Of a stretch of 25,704 bases of DNA, positions 6,938 to 14,069 are shown piece by piece; position 1 is the first letter of the stretch; every line of letters begins with the position of its first letter. The notes beneath the pieces are model-generated. The model was not told the origin of the DNA, did not search any database, and saw nothing but the letters and a program-made list of their open reading frames with translations. The stretch is from CAZQLE01 sp964593905 (GTDB lineage Bacteria; Chloroflexota; Anaerolineae; Anaerolineales; Anaerolineaceae): the NCBI GenBank assembly GCA_964593905.1, contig CAZQLE010000027.1, positions 1 to 25,704 on the forward strand, given 5' to 3'. The position numbers and the translations under genes are program-made.

Positions 6938-6973
6938 TTGACATTTCGAATTTAATATGTTATTAATAACATA
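6938..6973 (+). promoter_or_regulatory. PadR gene promoter with overlapping operator palindrome
   Basis: A consensus -35 TTGACA (6938-6943) is followed after 17 bp by TATTAA (6961-6966). The -10 box lies inside a perfect 18-bp palindrome, TATGTTATTAATAACATA (6956-6973). PadR regulators commonly bind AT-rich palindromes over their own promoter, so this is probably the autoregulatory operator for the gene starting at 7014. Confidence 0.75.
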
Positions 6974-7013
6974 GGTTTTAAAAAACATATGATCACAAGA
7001 GAACACAAAAAAA

Positions 7014-7565
7014 ATGGACATCCAATATACCCTGCTTGGATTGCTGAACTGGCAGCCGTTGTCTGGCTACGACCTCAAAAAAATCATCGCCGAATCAGAG
7101 CTGTTTTACTGGTCTGGCAATAACAACCAGATTTACAACAGCCTGGTCGAACTTCACAAACGCGGACTGGTGGACCAGACGATTGCGTATCAAGAAAGCC
7201 TGCCCGCCAAAAAAATCTACACCCTCACCGCTGCAGGACGGGCAACCCTGCGTCAATGGCTGCTTTCAAACCCCGAGCTGCCCGAATTTCGCAATCATTT
7301 TCTCATTCAATTGGCCTGGATGGATGAACTGGCCGGGGACGAACTTGATACCAGCCTGGCGAGGTACGCCGAAGAAATAAAAATTCAACTGCAAATGCAA
7401 AAGACCCGCCTAACCCGCCCACACAGCAAACCAGACCGCTCCCCTCGCGAGCAGTTTTTGTGGGCGCGGATTGAAGAAAACTTGCTGGCCATGTATCAGC
7501 GTGAACTGGAATGGGTTGAGCAGTTACGACAGGACTTGCACAAAGAACAATATCACAGGCCATAA
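7014..7565 (+). CDS. PadR-family transcriptional regulator
   Basis: This 183-residue protein begins with the PadR winged helix (residues about 1-80): ALLG-type start as YTLLGLLNWQPLSGYDLKKII, a recognition region NNNQIYNSLVELHKRGLV, and the wing KKIYTLTAAGRATLRQWL. The C-terminal half is helical (about 95-175), as in PadR subfamily 2, and serves dimerisation and ligand sensing. No good Shine-Dalgarno precedes the ATG, so translation may be weak. It sits directly behind a promoter overlapped by a perfect palindrome and is followed 18 bases later by an EF-Ts gene, so both are likely one transcript controlled by this repressor. The inducer is unknown. Confidence 0.9.
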   Translation: MDIQYTLLGLLNWQPLSGYDLKKIIAESELFYWSGNNNQIYNSLVELHKRGLVDQTIAYQESLPAKKIYTLTAAGRATLRQWLLSNPELPEFRNHFLIQLAWMDELAGDELDTSLARYAEEIKIQLQMQKTRLTRPHSKPDRSPREQFLWARIEENLLAMYQRELEWVEQLRQDLHKEQYHRP

Positions 7566-7583
7566 AACCGTCAGGAGTACCCA

Positions 7584-8183
7584 ATGACAACCACAATTGA
7601 AATGATCAAACGACTGCGCGAAGAGACCGGCGCCGGTCTCTTCGACTGCCGCCTGGCGCTGGAAGAAAACAACGCCAGTTACCCGGCCGCCTTGCAGCAC
7701 CTGAAAGAGAAAATTGCCGAACAGGCAAAAAAACATACCGACCGCCAGGCCTCTCAGGGCGTACTGGAAGTCTATGCGCATGGCAACGGCCGAATTGGGG
7801 TCATGGTGGAGATCAACTGCGAGACCGATTTTGCCGCACACTCGCAGCCATTCCGTGCGCTTGCCCATGAGATTGCACTGCAAATCGCGGCGGCCGCCCC
7901 GCTGTGGCTGCACGAAGTGGATATCCCGCAAGAGGTGCTGGACAAAGAAACCGAAAAAATCGCCCGGCGAATGCACGAAGAGGGCAAACCAGAAGCACTA
8001 CTGGCTCAAATTACAGCCGGGCACCTGAAAAAATTTATGAACCAGCGTGTCCTTTTACGCCAGAGCTCCATCCGCGATGAAACCCTGACCGTTTCACAAC
8101 TGTTGGAGCAAACATCAGCCAGCCTGGGCGAAAATATTATGATCCGGCGCTTCTCGCGCTGGGAACTGGCAGAAACCGGTTAA
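7584..8183 (+). CDS. tsf: divergent elongation factor Ts, probably a paralog
   Basis: This 199-residue protein is EF-Ts-like and would exchange GDP for GTP on EF-Tu. The N-terminal UBA-like domain shows IEMIKRLREETGAGLFDCRLALEE (usual family form TGAGMMDCKKAL). The core has NCETDFAAHSQPF at residues 78-90, where family members normally read ETDFVARN; Asp82-Phe83 that insert into EF-Tu are kept. The short form, with one core subdomain reduced, is usual in Chloroflexota and Thermus. Housekeeping tsf normally follows rpsB; here it follows PadR with an AGGAG site and an 18-base gap. That context and the changes after the TDF motif suggest a regulated second copy. It may still be the only copy, which the window cannot show. 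Confidence 0.85.
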   Translation: MTTTIEMIKRLREETGAGLFDCRLALEENNASYPAALQHLKEKIAEQAKKHTDRQASQGVLEVYAHGNGRIGVMVEINCETDFAAHSQPFRALAHEIALQIAAAAPLWLHEVDIPQEVLDKETEKIARRMHEEGKPEALLAQITAGHLKKFMNQRVLLRQSSIRDETLTVSQLLEQTSASLGENIMIRRFSRWELAETG

Positions 8184-8195
8184 GCAAATCACCCC

Positions 8196-8211
8196 GCCCC
8201 TCTTTCGGGGC
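8196..8211. terminator. weak hairpin between convergent tsf and PadR genes
   Basis: GCCCC (8196-8200) pairs with GGGGC (8207-8211) around TCTTTC. There is no U tract on either strand, so termination here is only a possibility. Confidence 0.3.
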
Positions 8212-8263
8212 ACGGCAATGAGGGTATAACCTGATATCGCTGACGCATGAAAAATGGATGCCG

Positions 8264-8845
8264 CTAAACCTCGCGTTCCAGATTCGCATCCGGGTCGTTC
8301 AGGCGGCTCACATCCGCCTCCAACTGCCGCAGCCATTTCAGAACCGCCTCTTCGCGGGTGCTTCGAAAAGAATAAACCAACCAGTCATCCAGATGCGCTT
8401 CATCGGGCAATGGAATATTCTCATCCAGTTCAGCAAGCCAGCCCGCACAGATCTGCTGCTGGGCGCGGATCAGCGCAAGCAGTTCGGCGCTGCCATAACG
8501 GCGAACAATGATCAGTTTTGCCAGAAACTCCTGACGCATATCCCGTGCGCGCCGGACCGGCGTTTTGATCCACGTTTGCAGTGAATTTTTTCCGCTTTCG
8601 GTGAGATGAAAGTATTTCCGCGGCGGGTAGCCCTCGCCCTGAACCTGGCGGGAATAGACAAGACCTCTTTCTTCCAGTTTGTCCAGTATGGCATACAGCA
8701 AAGCCTGCTTGATATTCCAGATGCGCGAAATTCCTTTCATCGCGCACAGCTCTTGATAGAGCTCATAACCATGCATCGGCTGACGGTCAAGCAAGGCCAA
8801 CAACACATGTTCAAGGGTAAGGGCAGAAGATTGACGGGGTGACAT
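8264..8845 (-). CDS. PadR-family transcriptional regulator (second)
   Basis: This 193-residue protein has the PadR winged helix at residues about 8-90: LTLEHVLLALLDRQPMHGYELYQEL, then WNIKQALLYAILDKLEERGLV, and the wing PPRKYFHLTESGKNSLQTW. A helical C-terminal domain follows (about 100-185). It is only distantly like the PadR at 7014 and is convergent with tsf. There is no Shine-Dalgarno before the ATG; a TATAAT at 8863-8868 on the minus strand lies 17 bases upstream, so the leader would be about 10 bases or less. It is divergent from modA, and a palindrome lies between them, so it may regulate modA as well as itself. Confidence 0.9.
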   Translation of the reverse strand: MSPRQSSALTLEHVLLALLDRQPMHGYELYQELCAMKGISRIWNIKQALLYAILDKLEERGLVYSRQVQGEGYPPRKYFHLTESGKNSLQTWIKTPVRRARDMRQEFLAKLIIVRRYGSAELLALIRAQQQICAGWLAELDENIPLPDEAHLDDWLVYSFRSTREEAVLKWLRQLEADVSRLNDPDANLEREV

Positions 8846-8903
8846 GAAATGATTATGACATTATTATAAAAATATGGAAAGACCTGTTTGCAAAGATGGA
8901 TTA

Positions 8904-8945
8904 TTGATGATAAAATTATTTTGCTCAATTATTGAATATTCAATA
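8904..8945 (+). promoter_or_regulatory. modA promoter candidate with operator palindrome
   Basis: TTGATG (8904-8909) and AATTAT (8927-8932) are spaced 17 bp and form a plausible promoter. The perfect 16-bp palindrome TATTGAATATTCAATA (8930-8945) overlaps its -10 box and ends 27 bases before the modA ATG. It does not match the other PadR operator, and it could be the site of the divergent PadR protein or of a molybdate regulator. Confidence 0.5.
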
Positions 8946-8972
8946 TTTATGCAAAACCACACGGAGAAACCA

Positions 8973-9827
8973 ATGAAGCGCACTTATAGCATAGGATTGC
9001 TTCTGCTGTCCGCCCTTTTGCTGGCAGCCACGGCCTGCACCCCGCAGCCTGCCGCAATACCGCAAATCACCGCAGCCACAATTTCAACCGAAGTACCCAT
9101 CGAACCAAAAACCCTCACCGTTCTGGCCGCCGCGTCTCTCACCGAGTCGTTCACCGAGATTGGCGCTCTGTTTGAAAGCCAGAACCCCGGAGTGACCGTT
9201 GTGTTCAGCTTTGCCGGTTCGCAGCAGTTGGCACAACAGATCGGCCAGGGCGCTGAGGCCGATGTTTTCGCCAGCGCCAGCAAGAAATACATGGACGCAG
9301 TGGTCGAAACCAACCATATTGAAAAAGAAAATGCCAAAACCTTTGTTAAAAATCGTCTGGTGGTGGTCTATCCCAGAGACAATCCTTTTCGGCTGACCAC
9401 GTTGAAAGATCTGGCAAAGCCCGGCTTAAAACTGGACCTGGCCGATAAATCGGTGCCGGCGGGGCAATACTCGCTCGATTTTTTAGATAAGGCCATTCAA
9501 GATTCGGCTTATGGCCCCGCTTTCAAAGATGAGGTGCTTAAGAACGTCGTTTCGTACGAAGATAATGTTAAGGCGGTGTTCACCAAAGTTGCCCTGGGCG
9601 AAGTTGACGCCGGCATCGTGTATGTCACCGATATCACCCCAGACGGCGCCGATAAAGTGGGCCGGTTGGATATCCCGGACGAGCTAAACACCATCGCCAA
9701 CTATCCCATCGCCCCGCTTTCTGCCAGCAAGAATGCCGATCTGGCCAAAGCGTTGGTCGATCTGGTGCTTTCGCCCGCAGGACAGGGCATTCTGGAGAAG
9801 CACGGCTTTATCCCTGCCATGAAATAA
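8973..9827 (+). CDS. modA: molybdate ABC transporter substrate-binding lipoprotein
   Basis: This 284-residue protein is a ModA-type binding protein. It begins with a lipoprotein signal peptide with lipobox ATAC (Cys22), followed by a Thr/Pro-rich linker. The mature part shows the ModA signature TVLAAASLTESFTEIGALFE, the oxyanion-contacting FSFAGSQQLAQQI segment, GAEADVFASAS, the middle NRLVVVYP, and the C-terminal GEVDAGIVYVTD. It would capture molybdate or tungstate outside the membrane. The ATG at 8973 has GGAGA 7 bases upstream; an earlier in-frame start at 8874 is rejected because it precedes the signal peptide. No modB or modC permease gene follows, so the partner proteins must be elsewhere. 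The substrate cannot be narrowed to Mo versus W from sequence. Confidence 0.9.
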   Translation: MKRTYSIGLLLLSALLLAATACTPQPAAIPQITAATISTEVPIEPKTLTVLAAASLTESFTEIGALFESQNPGVTVVFSFAGSQQLAQQIGQGAEADVFASASKKYMDAVVETNHIEKENAKTFVKNRLVVVYPRDNPFRLTTLKDLAKPGLKLDLADKSVPAGQYSLDFLDKAIQDSAYGPAFKDEVLKNVVSYEDNVKAVFTKVALGEVDAGIVYVTDITPDGADKVGRLDIPDELNTIANYPIAPLSASKNADLAKALVDLVLSPAGQGILEKHGFIPAMK

Positions 9828-9886
9828 ATCGTTGTCGCACTGGCACGCTATTCCAAAAGCCAGCCGTATACCAAATCTATACCCCC

Positions 9887-9929
9887 CGGCTGCTCCGATT
9901 TCATACAATTTATGAAATCGGAGCAGCCG
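9887..9929 (+). terminator. 19-bp perfect hairpin after modA
   Basis: Arms at 9887-9905 and 9911-9929 pair perfectly around a 5-base loop (CAATT). The following TATTTAAGG is only weakly U-rich. Placement 60 bases after the modA stop and its stability make it the probable end of the modA transcript. Confidence 0.7.
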
Positions 9930-10002
9930 TATTTAAGGCTTAAAGATTAAAAATCTTCGGATGGCACAACCACCGAAACAAAAAAAGAACCGGGAGTTTG
10001 GT

Positions 10003-11949
10003 ATGAAAAGACCTGTTACATTACTACTAACATTAATGCTTGTTTTTACACTTGCCGCATGTTCGGCAAATACCGTTGAGACTGCGACAACAGCCAGCAC
10101 AACCCAGACCACAGACGCAATCGTCAGCGAGACAACCACACAGAGCACCACCGGCGCCACACCAACCCAAAGCCAGGTTAAAACCGGTGACACCCACGAA
10201 GAGGAAGCCGATTACACCTGGGAAAGCTCTGCTGAAATTCTGATCCAATTAAATGGAAGTGAGATCATCACCAGTGGAGCCGGGGTGACAGTGGATGGCA
10301 GCAAGGCGACCATCACTACCGCCGGAACGTATAAAATCAGCGGGACGTTATCCGATGGACAGATCATCGTCGACACTCAGGATGAAGCAGTGGTCAGGCT
10401 GATCTTGAGCGGGGTTGACCTGCGCAGTTCCATCAGCGCACCGGTTTACATTCGCAACGCAGAAAAAACCGTGATCGTGCTCGCCGACAACACCCACAAC
10501 CTGGTGACAGACGGAAGTTCCTACATGCTTGAAAATGTGGATGAAGATGAACCCAATGCGGCCATTTTCAGCAAATCGGGTCTCACCCTGTATGGCGCCG
10601 GCGCTCTGACTGTGAACGGAAATTACAATGACGGCATCGCCAGCAAAGACGGCCTCATCATCGCCGGCGGGACGATTGAGGTCACCGTAGTGGATGACGG
10701 CATTCGCGGGAAAGATTATGTGGTGGTAAAGAACGGAAACATCACAATCAACTCGCAGGGCGATGGAATTAAATCGGATAATGAAGAAGACGCCTCGCAG
10801 GGCTTTATCGCTATTGAGGACGGCGTTTTCAACATCACCACCACCGGAGATGCCCTCACAGCGCAGAGCGATGTAAGCATCACCGACGGAGATTTCACAC
10901 TGGTCACCTCCGGCGGTAATGACCCGGCCGGTGAGACCATCTCGGCCAAAGGGATCAAAAGCGTGGCAAATGTCACCATCGCCGGCGGCGCTTTTACGAT
11001 CAATGCGGTAGACGATGCGCTTCACACCAATGGAAACCTGACCCTCCATAATGGCGTGTTCAACATCACCTCAGGCGATGATGGCATCCACGCCGATGCC
11101 GCCCTGACCATTAATAACGGTGAGATTAATATTACCGAATCGTATGAAGGGCTTGAAAGCGCCGTGATCACCATTAATTCTGGCAATATCCACGTCAGTG
11201 CAAGCGACGATGGCATCAACGTCGCCGGAGGAAATGACGGCTCGGGCATGATGCAAGGGATGCGGCCCGGACCCAGCGGCGGCCGGCCGGCCGGCGGTCC
11301 GGGCGGTGGACCGGGCACGGGTATCGCTCCAGACGCAGCCGGCGCAGTCGCCCCACCCGATGGGTCTCAGCAGCCCGGCGGATTCTCAGGACAGGATGCT
11401 TTTTCCGCCTCAGGCAGCTACTATTTGTACATCAACGGCGGCTATATCGTGGTTGACGCAAATGGAGACGGTATTGACGTCAACGGTGCAATCGAAATGA
11501 CCGGCGGCACGGTCATCGTCAATGGCCCAACCCAGCAGATGAACGGCGCTTTGGATTATGATGCCGGGTTCAACATGACCGGCGGTTTCCTGGTGGCAGC
11601 AGGTAGCACCGGCATGGCACAGGCCCCCGGCGACACATCAAGCCAGTACTCGGTGCTGATCAACTTCGATTCTTCACTGCAAGCCGGCGATCTGGTTCAT
11701 ATTCAAGACAGCACAGGCAAGAACATTCTTACCTTTGCGCCCACCAAGCTATACCAATCCATCGCGTTTACCGCACCGGAGCTCACAAACGGAGAGACCT
11801 ACACCGTATCGATTGGCGGCAGCTCAACCGGCACAGCCACCGACGGGCTATATCAAAACGGCACCTACACACCCGGCAGTGAGTACACCCGCTTTACCAT
11901 CGCCGATGTGGTAACAAAGATCGGCGATACCGGCAGAAACCGCCCCTAG
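10003..11949 (+). CDS. Cthe_2159-type beta-helix lipoprotein (carbohydrate-binding domain, DUF4353)
   Basis: This 648-residue protein starts with a lipoprotein signal peptide with lipobox LAAC (Cys20), then a Thr/Ser-rich linker. From about residue 75 it forms a right-handed beta-helix-like array: repeats such as NGNYNDGIASKDGLIIAGG, VVDDGIRGKD, NSQGDGIKSDNE and SGDDGIHADAALTINNG match the Cthe_2159 family, whose founding member binds acidic sugars or cellulose. A Gly/Pro/Met-rich insert lies at about 414-465. The start at 10003 is preferred over 9961 because GGGAG lies just before it and the signal peptide begins there. In other genomes this family often sits with VTC and DUF4956 genes, as it does here. 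It is surface-anchored; the ligand is unproven. Confidence 0.85.
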   Translation: MKRPVTLLLTLMLVFTLAACSANTVETATTASTTQTTDAIVSETTTQSTTGATPTQSQVKTGDTHEEEADYTWESSAEILIQLNGSEIITSGAGVTVDGSKATITTAGTYKISGTLSDGQIIVDTQDEAVVRLILSGVDLRSSISAPVYIRNAEKTVIVLADNTHNLVTDGSSYMLENVDEDEPNAAIFSKSGLTLYGAGALTVNGNYNDGIASKDGLIIAGGTIEVTVVDDGIRGKDYVVVKNGNITINSQGDGIKSDNEEDASQGFIAIEDGVFNITTTGDALTAQSDVSITDGDFTLVTSGGNDPAGETISAKGIKSVANVTIAGGAFTINAVDDALHTNGNLTLHNGVFNITSGDDGIHADAALTINNGEINITESYEGLESAVITINSGNIHVSASDDGINVAGGNDGSGMMQGMRPGPSGGRPAGGPGGGPGTGIAPDAAGAVAPPDGSQQPGGFSGQDAFSASGSYYLYINGGYIVVDANGDGIDVNGAIEMTGGTVIVNGPTQQMNGALDYDAGFNMTGGFLVAAGSTGMAQAPGDTSSQYSVLINFDSSLQAGDLVHIQDSTGKNILTFAPTKLYQSIAFTAPELTNGETYTVSIGGSSTGTATDGLYQNGTYTPGSEYTRFTIADVVTKIGDTGRNRP

Positions 11950-11978
11950 AAGAATCGGGGCAGCAATACCTGAAATAC

Positions 11979-12006
11979 AATGCGCCATCTGACCAGACGG
12001 CGCATT
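11979..12006 (+). terminator. terminator hairpin after the beta-helix lipoprotein
   Basis: AATGCGCC (11979-11986) pairs with GGCGCATT (11999-12006), with an inner TCTG/CAGA pairing, followed by TGCTTTAAT. It ends the lipoprotein transcript with a weak U tract. Confidence 0.65.
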
Positions 12007-12018
12007 TGCTTTAATAGT

Positions 12019-12059
12019 GCGTGAAGCATCCCGGCGACCAGCGCCGGGATGCTTCACGC
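12019..12059. repeat. 18-bp perfect hairpin in the intergenic repeat region
   Basis: Arms 12019-12036 and 12042-12059 pair perfectly around a 5-base loop. The arm includes GGATGCTTC, which reappears at 12249-12257 in a separate element, suggesting related intergenic repeat units. Confidence 0.85.
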
Positions 12060-12173
12060 CTAGACGGGCAGTCAGTAGGGTGCGCCTCGGCGCACCGTCT
12101 TCCCCCACCCGAAACAAAAAGAAGGTCACCAGACCGTTGCACTGGCAAGCTGCCGCATCCGTACACAAAAGCG

Positions 12174-12203
12174 GTGCACCGCAGGTGCGCAGCACGCGAA
12201 GAA
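12174..12203 (+). repeat. 30-bp direct repeat, copy 1
   Basis: This segment, beginning GTGCACCGCAGGTGCGC and ending ACGCGAAGAA, is identical to 12314-12343. Copy 1 extends at its 5' side into a 12-bp palindrome, GCGGTGCACCGC (12171-12182). Confidence 0.9.
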
Positions 12204-12263
12204 TCTCAGTACCAATGGCGGCAGCAAGGGTTTTGCAGATCGGCGCAGGGATGCTTCGCCTTT

Positions 12264-12305
12264 GGCTCAGCATGACACGGGTGGCGGCATGTGCCATGCT
12301 GAGCC
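12264..12305. repeat. imperfect 15-bp inverted repeat
   Basis: GGCTCAGCATGACAC (12264-12278) pairs with GTGCCATGCTGAGCC (12291-12305) with one mismatch. GGATGCTTCGCC...GGCTCAGCATGACA just before it resembles an intergenic repeat text seen widely in bacterial genomes. Confidence 0.8.
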
Positions 12306-12313
12306 GGTGCGCC

Positions 12314-12343
12314 GTGCACCGCAGGTGCGCAGCACGCGAAGAA
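12314..12343 (+). repeat. 30-bp direct repeat, copy 2
   Basis: Identical to 12174-12203, with starts exactly 140 bp apart. Bases immediately outside the two copies differ, so the copies have defined ends. Confidence 0.9.
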
Positions 12344-12469
12344 CCCCTACTTATACAGGCAGCGGCAAGGGGCCGCGCCGGTGTATATACAAAAAATATA
12401 CCACTCCAAAGTTACCACGAGATATGATCAAACTAACCCGGACGCAGAGTCGTCCCACGGAGGTTTGAA

Positions 12470-13333
12470 ATGAAGCAAAACACATGGATGTCAAACACAA
12501 TCACGCAGGATAAACCCCGGATGAAACCCTGGTATCTGCCGGGCGCCGCCCGGAATGAACCCGGCAATTCTGCCTTGCTGATCAATCTTCTCAACAGCTT
12601 TTCCCCGATCAGCCTGAAAGAGATGGATTCAGTAGCACTACTCAACCGCATCGACACCAAATTCGTCATGCCCATTGCACAGTTATGGCAAGCGCTGCCC
12701 ACCCTTCAACCTGATTACAAAGTCCTCACCATGCAGGGACAGCGCATGAATCATTATCGCACCCTCTATTTCGACACCCCGGACTTTGATCTTTATCATC
12801 TGCATGTCAACGGGCGGGCCGACCGCTTTAAGGTCCGCAGCCGCGAGTACATTGATTCACACATCTCGTTTTTGGAAGTGAAGCACAAAACCCGCAAAGA
12901 CCGCACCATTAAAAGCCGCATTGCAACCGACCAGCCCGTGGTCTGGATGACAGAAGACGCCGAAGACTGGCTGCAGAACGTCTTGCCTTATGACAGCCGG
13001 AGCCTGGAGCCCAAAATATGGAACACCTTCACGCGCATCACCCTGGTCAGCAAAAATCAGTGTGAGCGTGTCACCCTGGACGTGGACCTTGCGTTTTATA
13101 CAGCACACAAAGTAATCCACCTGGATGGCATCGCCGTAGCCGAGGTGAAAGTGGCCGGACAGGATCAGGTCTCAAACTTTCTGGCACAGATGCGCAACCA
13201 AAAAATTCATCCGCGGGGTTTTAGCAAATATTGCATCGGCACCTCACTGCTTTATGAACAGGTAAAGAAAAATAACTTAAAGTCCAAATTATTGTGGCTT
13301 AATAAAATTTTGGAAGGAACGAAAGATGAGTGA
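12470..13333 (+). CDS. VTC-domain polyphosphate polymerase
   Basis: This 287-residue protein carries the VTC catalytic domain, a tunnel-shaped triphosphate-tunnel-metalloenzyme relative that makes polyphosphate from ATP in yeast. Visible signatures are LLNRIDTKFVM (residues about 57-67), RTLYFDTPDFDLYHLHVNG, RFKVRSREYIDS, and FLEVKHKTRKDRTIKSR, with Lys/Arg and Glu residues on alternating strand positions as in the tunnel. The terminal FSKYCIG segment also fits. There is no signal peptide. GGAGG lies 6 bases before the ATG. The end overlaps the DUF4956 gene by 8 bases, so the two are translationally coupled. VTC plus DUF4956 is a common bacterial pair; the bacterial reaction is less studied than the yeast one. 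Confidence 0.88.
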   Translation: MKQNTWMSNTITQDKPRMKPWYLPGAARNEPGNSALLINLLNSFSPISLKEMDSVALLNRIDTKFVMPIAQLWQALPTLQPDYKVLTMQGQRMNHYRTLYFDTPDFDLYHLHVNGRADRFKVRSREYIDSHISFLEVKHKTRKDRTIKSRIATDQPVVWMTEDAEDWLQNVLPYDSRSLEPKIWNTFTRITLVSKNQCERVTLDVDLAFYTAHKVIHLDGIAVAEVKVAGQDQVSNFLAQMRNQKIHPRGFSKYCIGTSLLYEQVKKNNLKSKLLWLNKILEGTKDE

Positions 13334-13961
13334 ATTTGCGAGTTTTCTGTTGAGTTTCGGATTTAACTTTATGGTTGCATTGTTGTTGGTGCGTTTCATT
13401 TACTATCCAACCACCCACAATAAACGCTATGTGTTTACTTTTTTGGCGTTCAATACCGTAATCTTTTTTGTTTTGAGCTTTATGACCAGTATCGAGATCG
13501 GTCTCGGGGTCGGGTTTGGGCTTTTTGCAATCTTCGCCATTCTGCGCTACCGCACCGATCCCATCCCGGTACGCGAGATGACCTATCTATTCGTAATCGC
13601 CGCACTGCCGGTGATGAATTCGGCCAGCGCCAACAGCGATCTCTGGCCTCAGCTCATCGCTGCCAATCTGGCCATTCTGGTGATCATGTTCGTTCTGGAA
13701 AAGGAATGGGGGTTTCACTATGAGGCTTCCAAACAGATTATATATGAGAAAATCGAGCTCATCCACCCCGACCGCCAGGCCGAACTGCACGCTGATCTCG
13801 AAGCGCGTACCGGTTTGAAGATCAAACGGATCGTCGTTGGACAGATGAACTTTTTGCGCGACACCGCCGAACTGACCATTCACTATGACGATGGACACCG
13901 TGCAGGCTGGCACAACCCTGGCGAACCGGCCACCACAGCCTACGAAGAAGACGACGACTAA
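13326..13961 (+). CDS. DUF4956 membrane protein
   Basis: This 211-residue protein has about four membrane segments in its first 125 residues (SFGFNFMVALLLVRFIYY; FTFLAFNTVIFFVLSFM; LGVGFGLFAIFAILRY; LIAANLAILVIMFVL) and a soluble C-terminal domain (about 130-211) that ends in an acidic tail. The FAILRYRTDPIPVREMTYLFV segment is the conserved core of DUF4956. It overlaps the VTC gene by 8 bases with its own GGAAGGA ribosome binding site. By position it is probably the membrane partner of the VTC polymerase, perhaps taking part in polyphosphate handling or export. That role is inferred, not shown. Confidence 0.88.
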   Translation: MSEFASFLLSFGFNFMVALLLVRFIYYPTTHNKRYVFTFLAFNTVIFFVLSFMTSIEIGLGVGFGLFAIFAILRYRTDPIPVREMTYLFVIAALPVMNSASANSDLWPQLIAANLAILVIMFVLEKEWGFHYEASKQIIYEKIELIHPDRQAELHADLEARTGLKIKRIVVGQMNFLRDTAELTIHYDDGHRAGWHNPGEPATTAYEEDDD

Positions 13962-14057
13962 ACCGCTTAAGGGTGAAAGCGGGTTGTTCGCCGCCGCGGG
14001 AAGGTTGGCCGACCCAAGCAGGCTTTGCACCCCGCCCCGGGCAGCTACAACGGAAGG

Positions 14058-14063
14058 TATAAT
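14058..14063 (+). promoter_or_regulatory. -10 box immediately before the response regulator
   Basis: A perfect TATAAT ends 6 bases before the ATG at 14070, so transcription would begin at or next to the start codon and give a leaderless mRNA. No convincing -35 is present at 17 bp. GGAAGG at 14052-14057 is 12 bases from the ATG, too far for a good ribosome binding site. Confidence 0.45.
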
Positions 14064-14069
14064 TTGCAT

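Larger units (their letters stand above)
6519..7013. other. 495-bp gene-free region between the divergent XRE and PadR genes
   Basis: No plausible gene lies here. The part near the XRE gene is GC-rich without clear structure, apart from a 10-base direct repeat GAGCGCAACG near 6649 and 6670. From about 6690 it becomes AT-rich and carries the two operator-like elements listed separately. A weak GTCAT/ATGAC inverted pair lies at 6757-6775. Confidence 0.6.
12007..12469. other. 463-bp gene-free, repeat-rich intergenic region
   Basis: The gap before the VTC gene is densely filled with hairpins and repeats (listed separately). Open frames here are Arg/Ala/Pro-rich translations of the repeats and look noncoding. 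An AT-rich patch with an imperfect inverted repeat (GGTGTATATA to TATACC, about 12380-12402) is the likeliest place for the promoter of the downstream genes. Confidence 0.6.

Noticed and set aside
12174..12343. Two 30-bp repeats considered as a minimal CRISPR array
   Set aside because: Only two copies, the 110-base spacing is too long for a spacer, and no cas gene is near.
12017..12427. 136-codon open frame in the repeat-rich gap
   Set aside because: Its translation is Arg/Ala/Pro-rich and repeats itself because of the 30-bp direct repeats; nothing protein-like is conserved.
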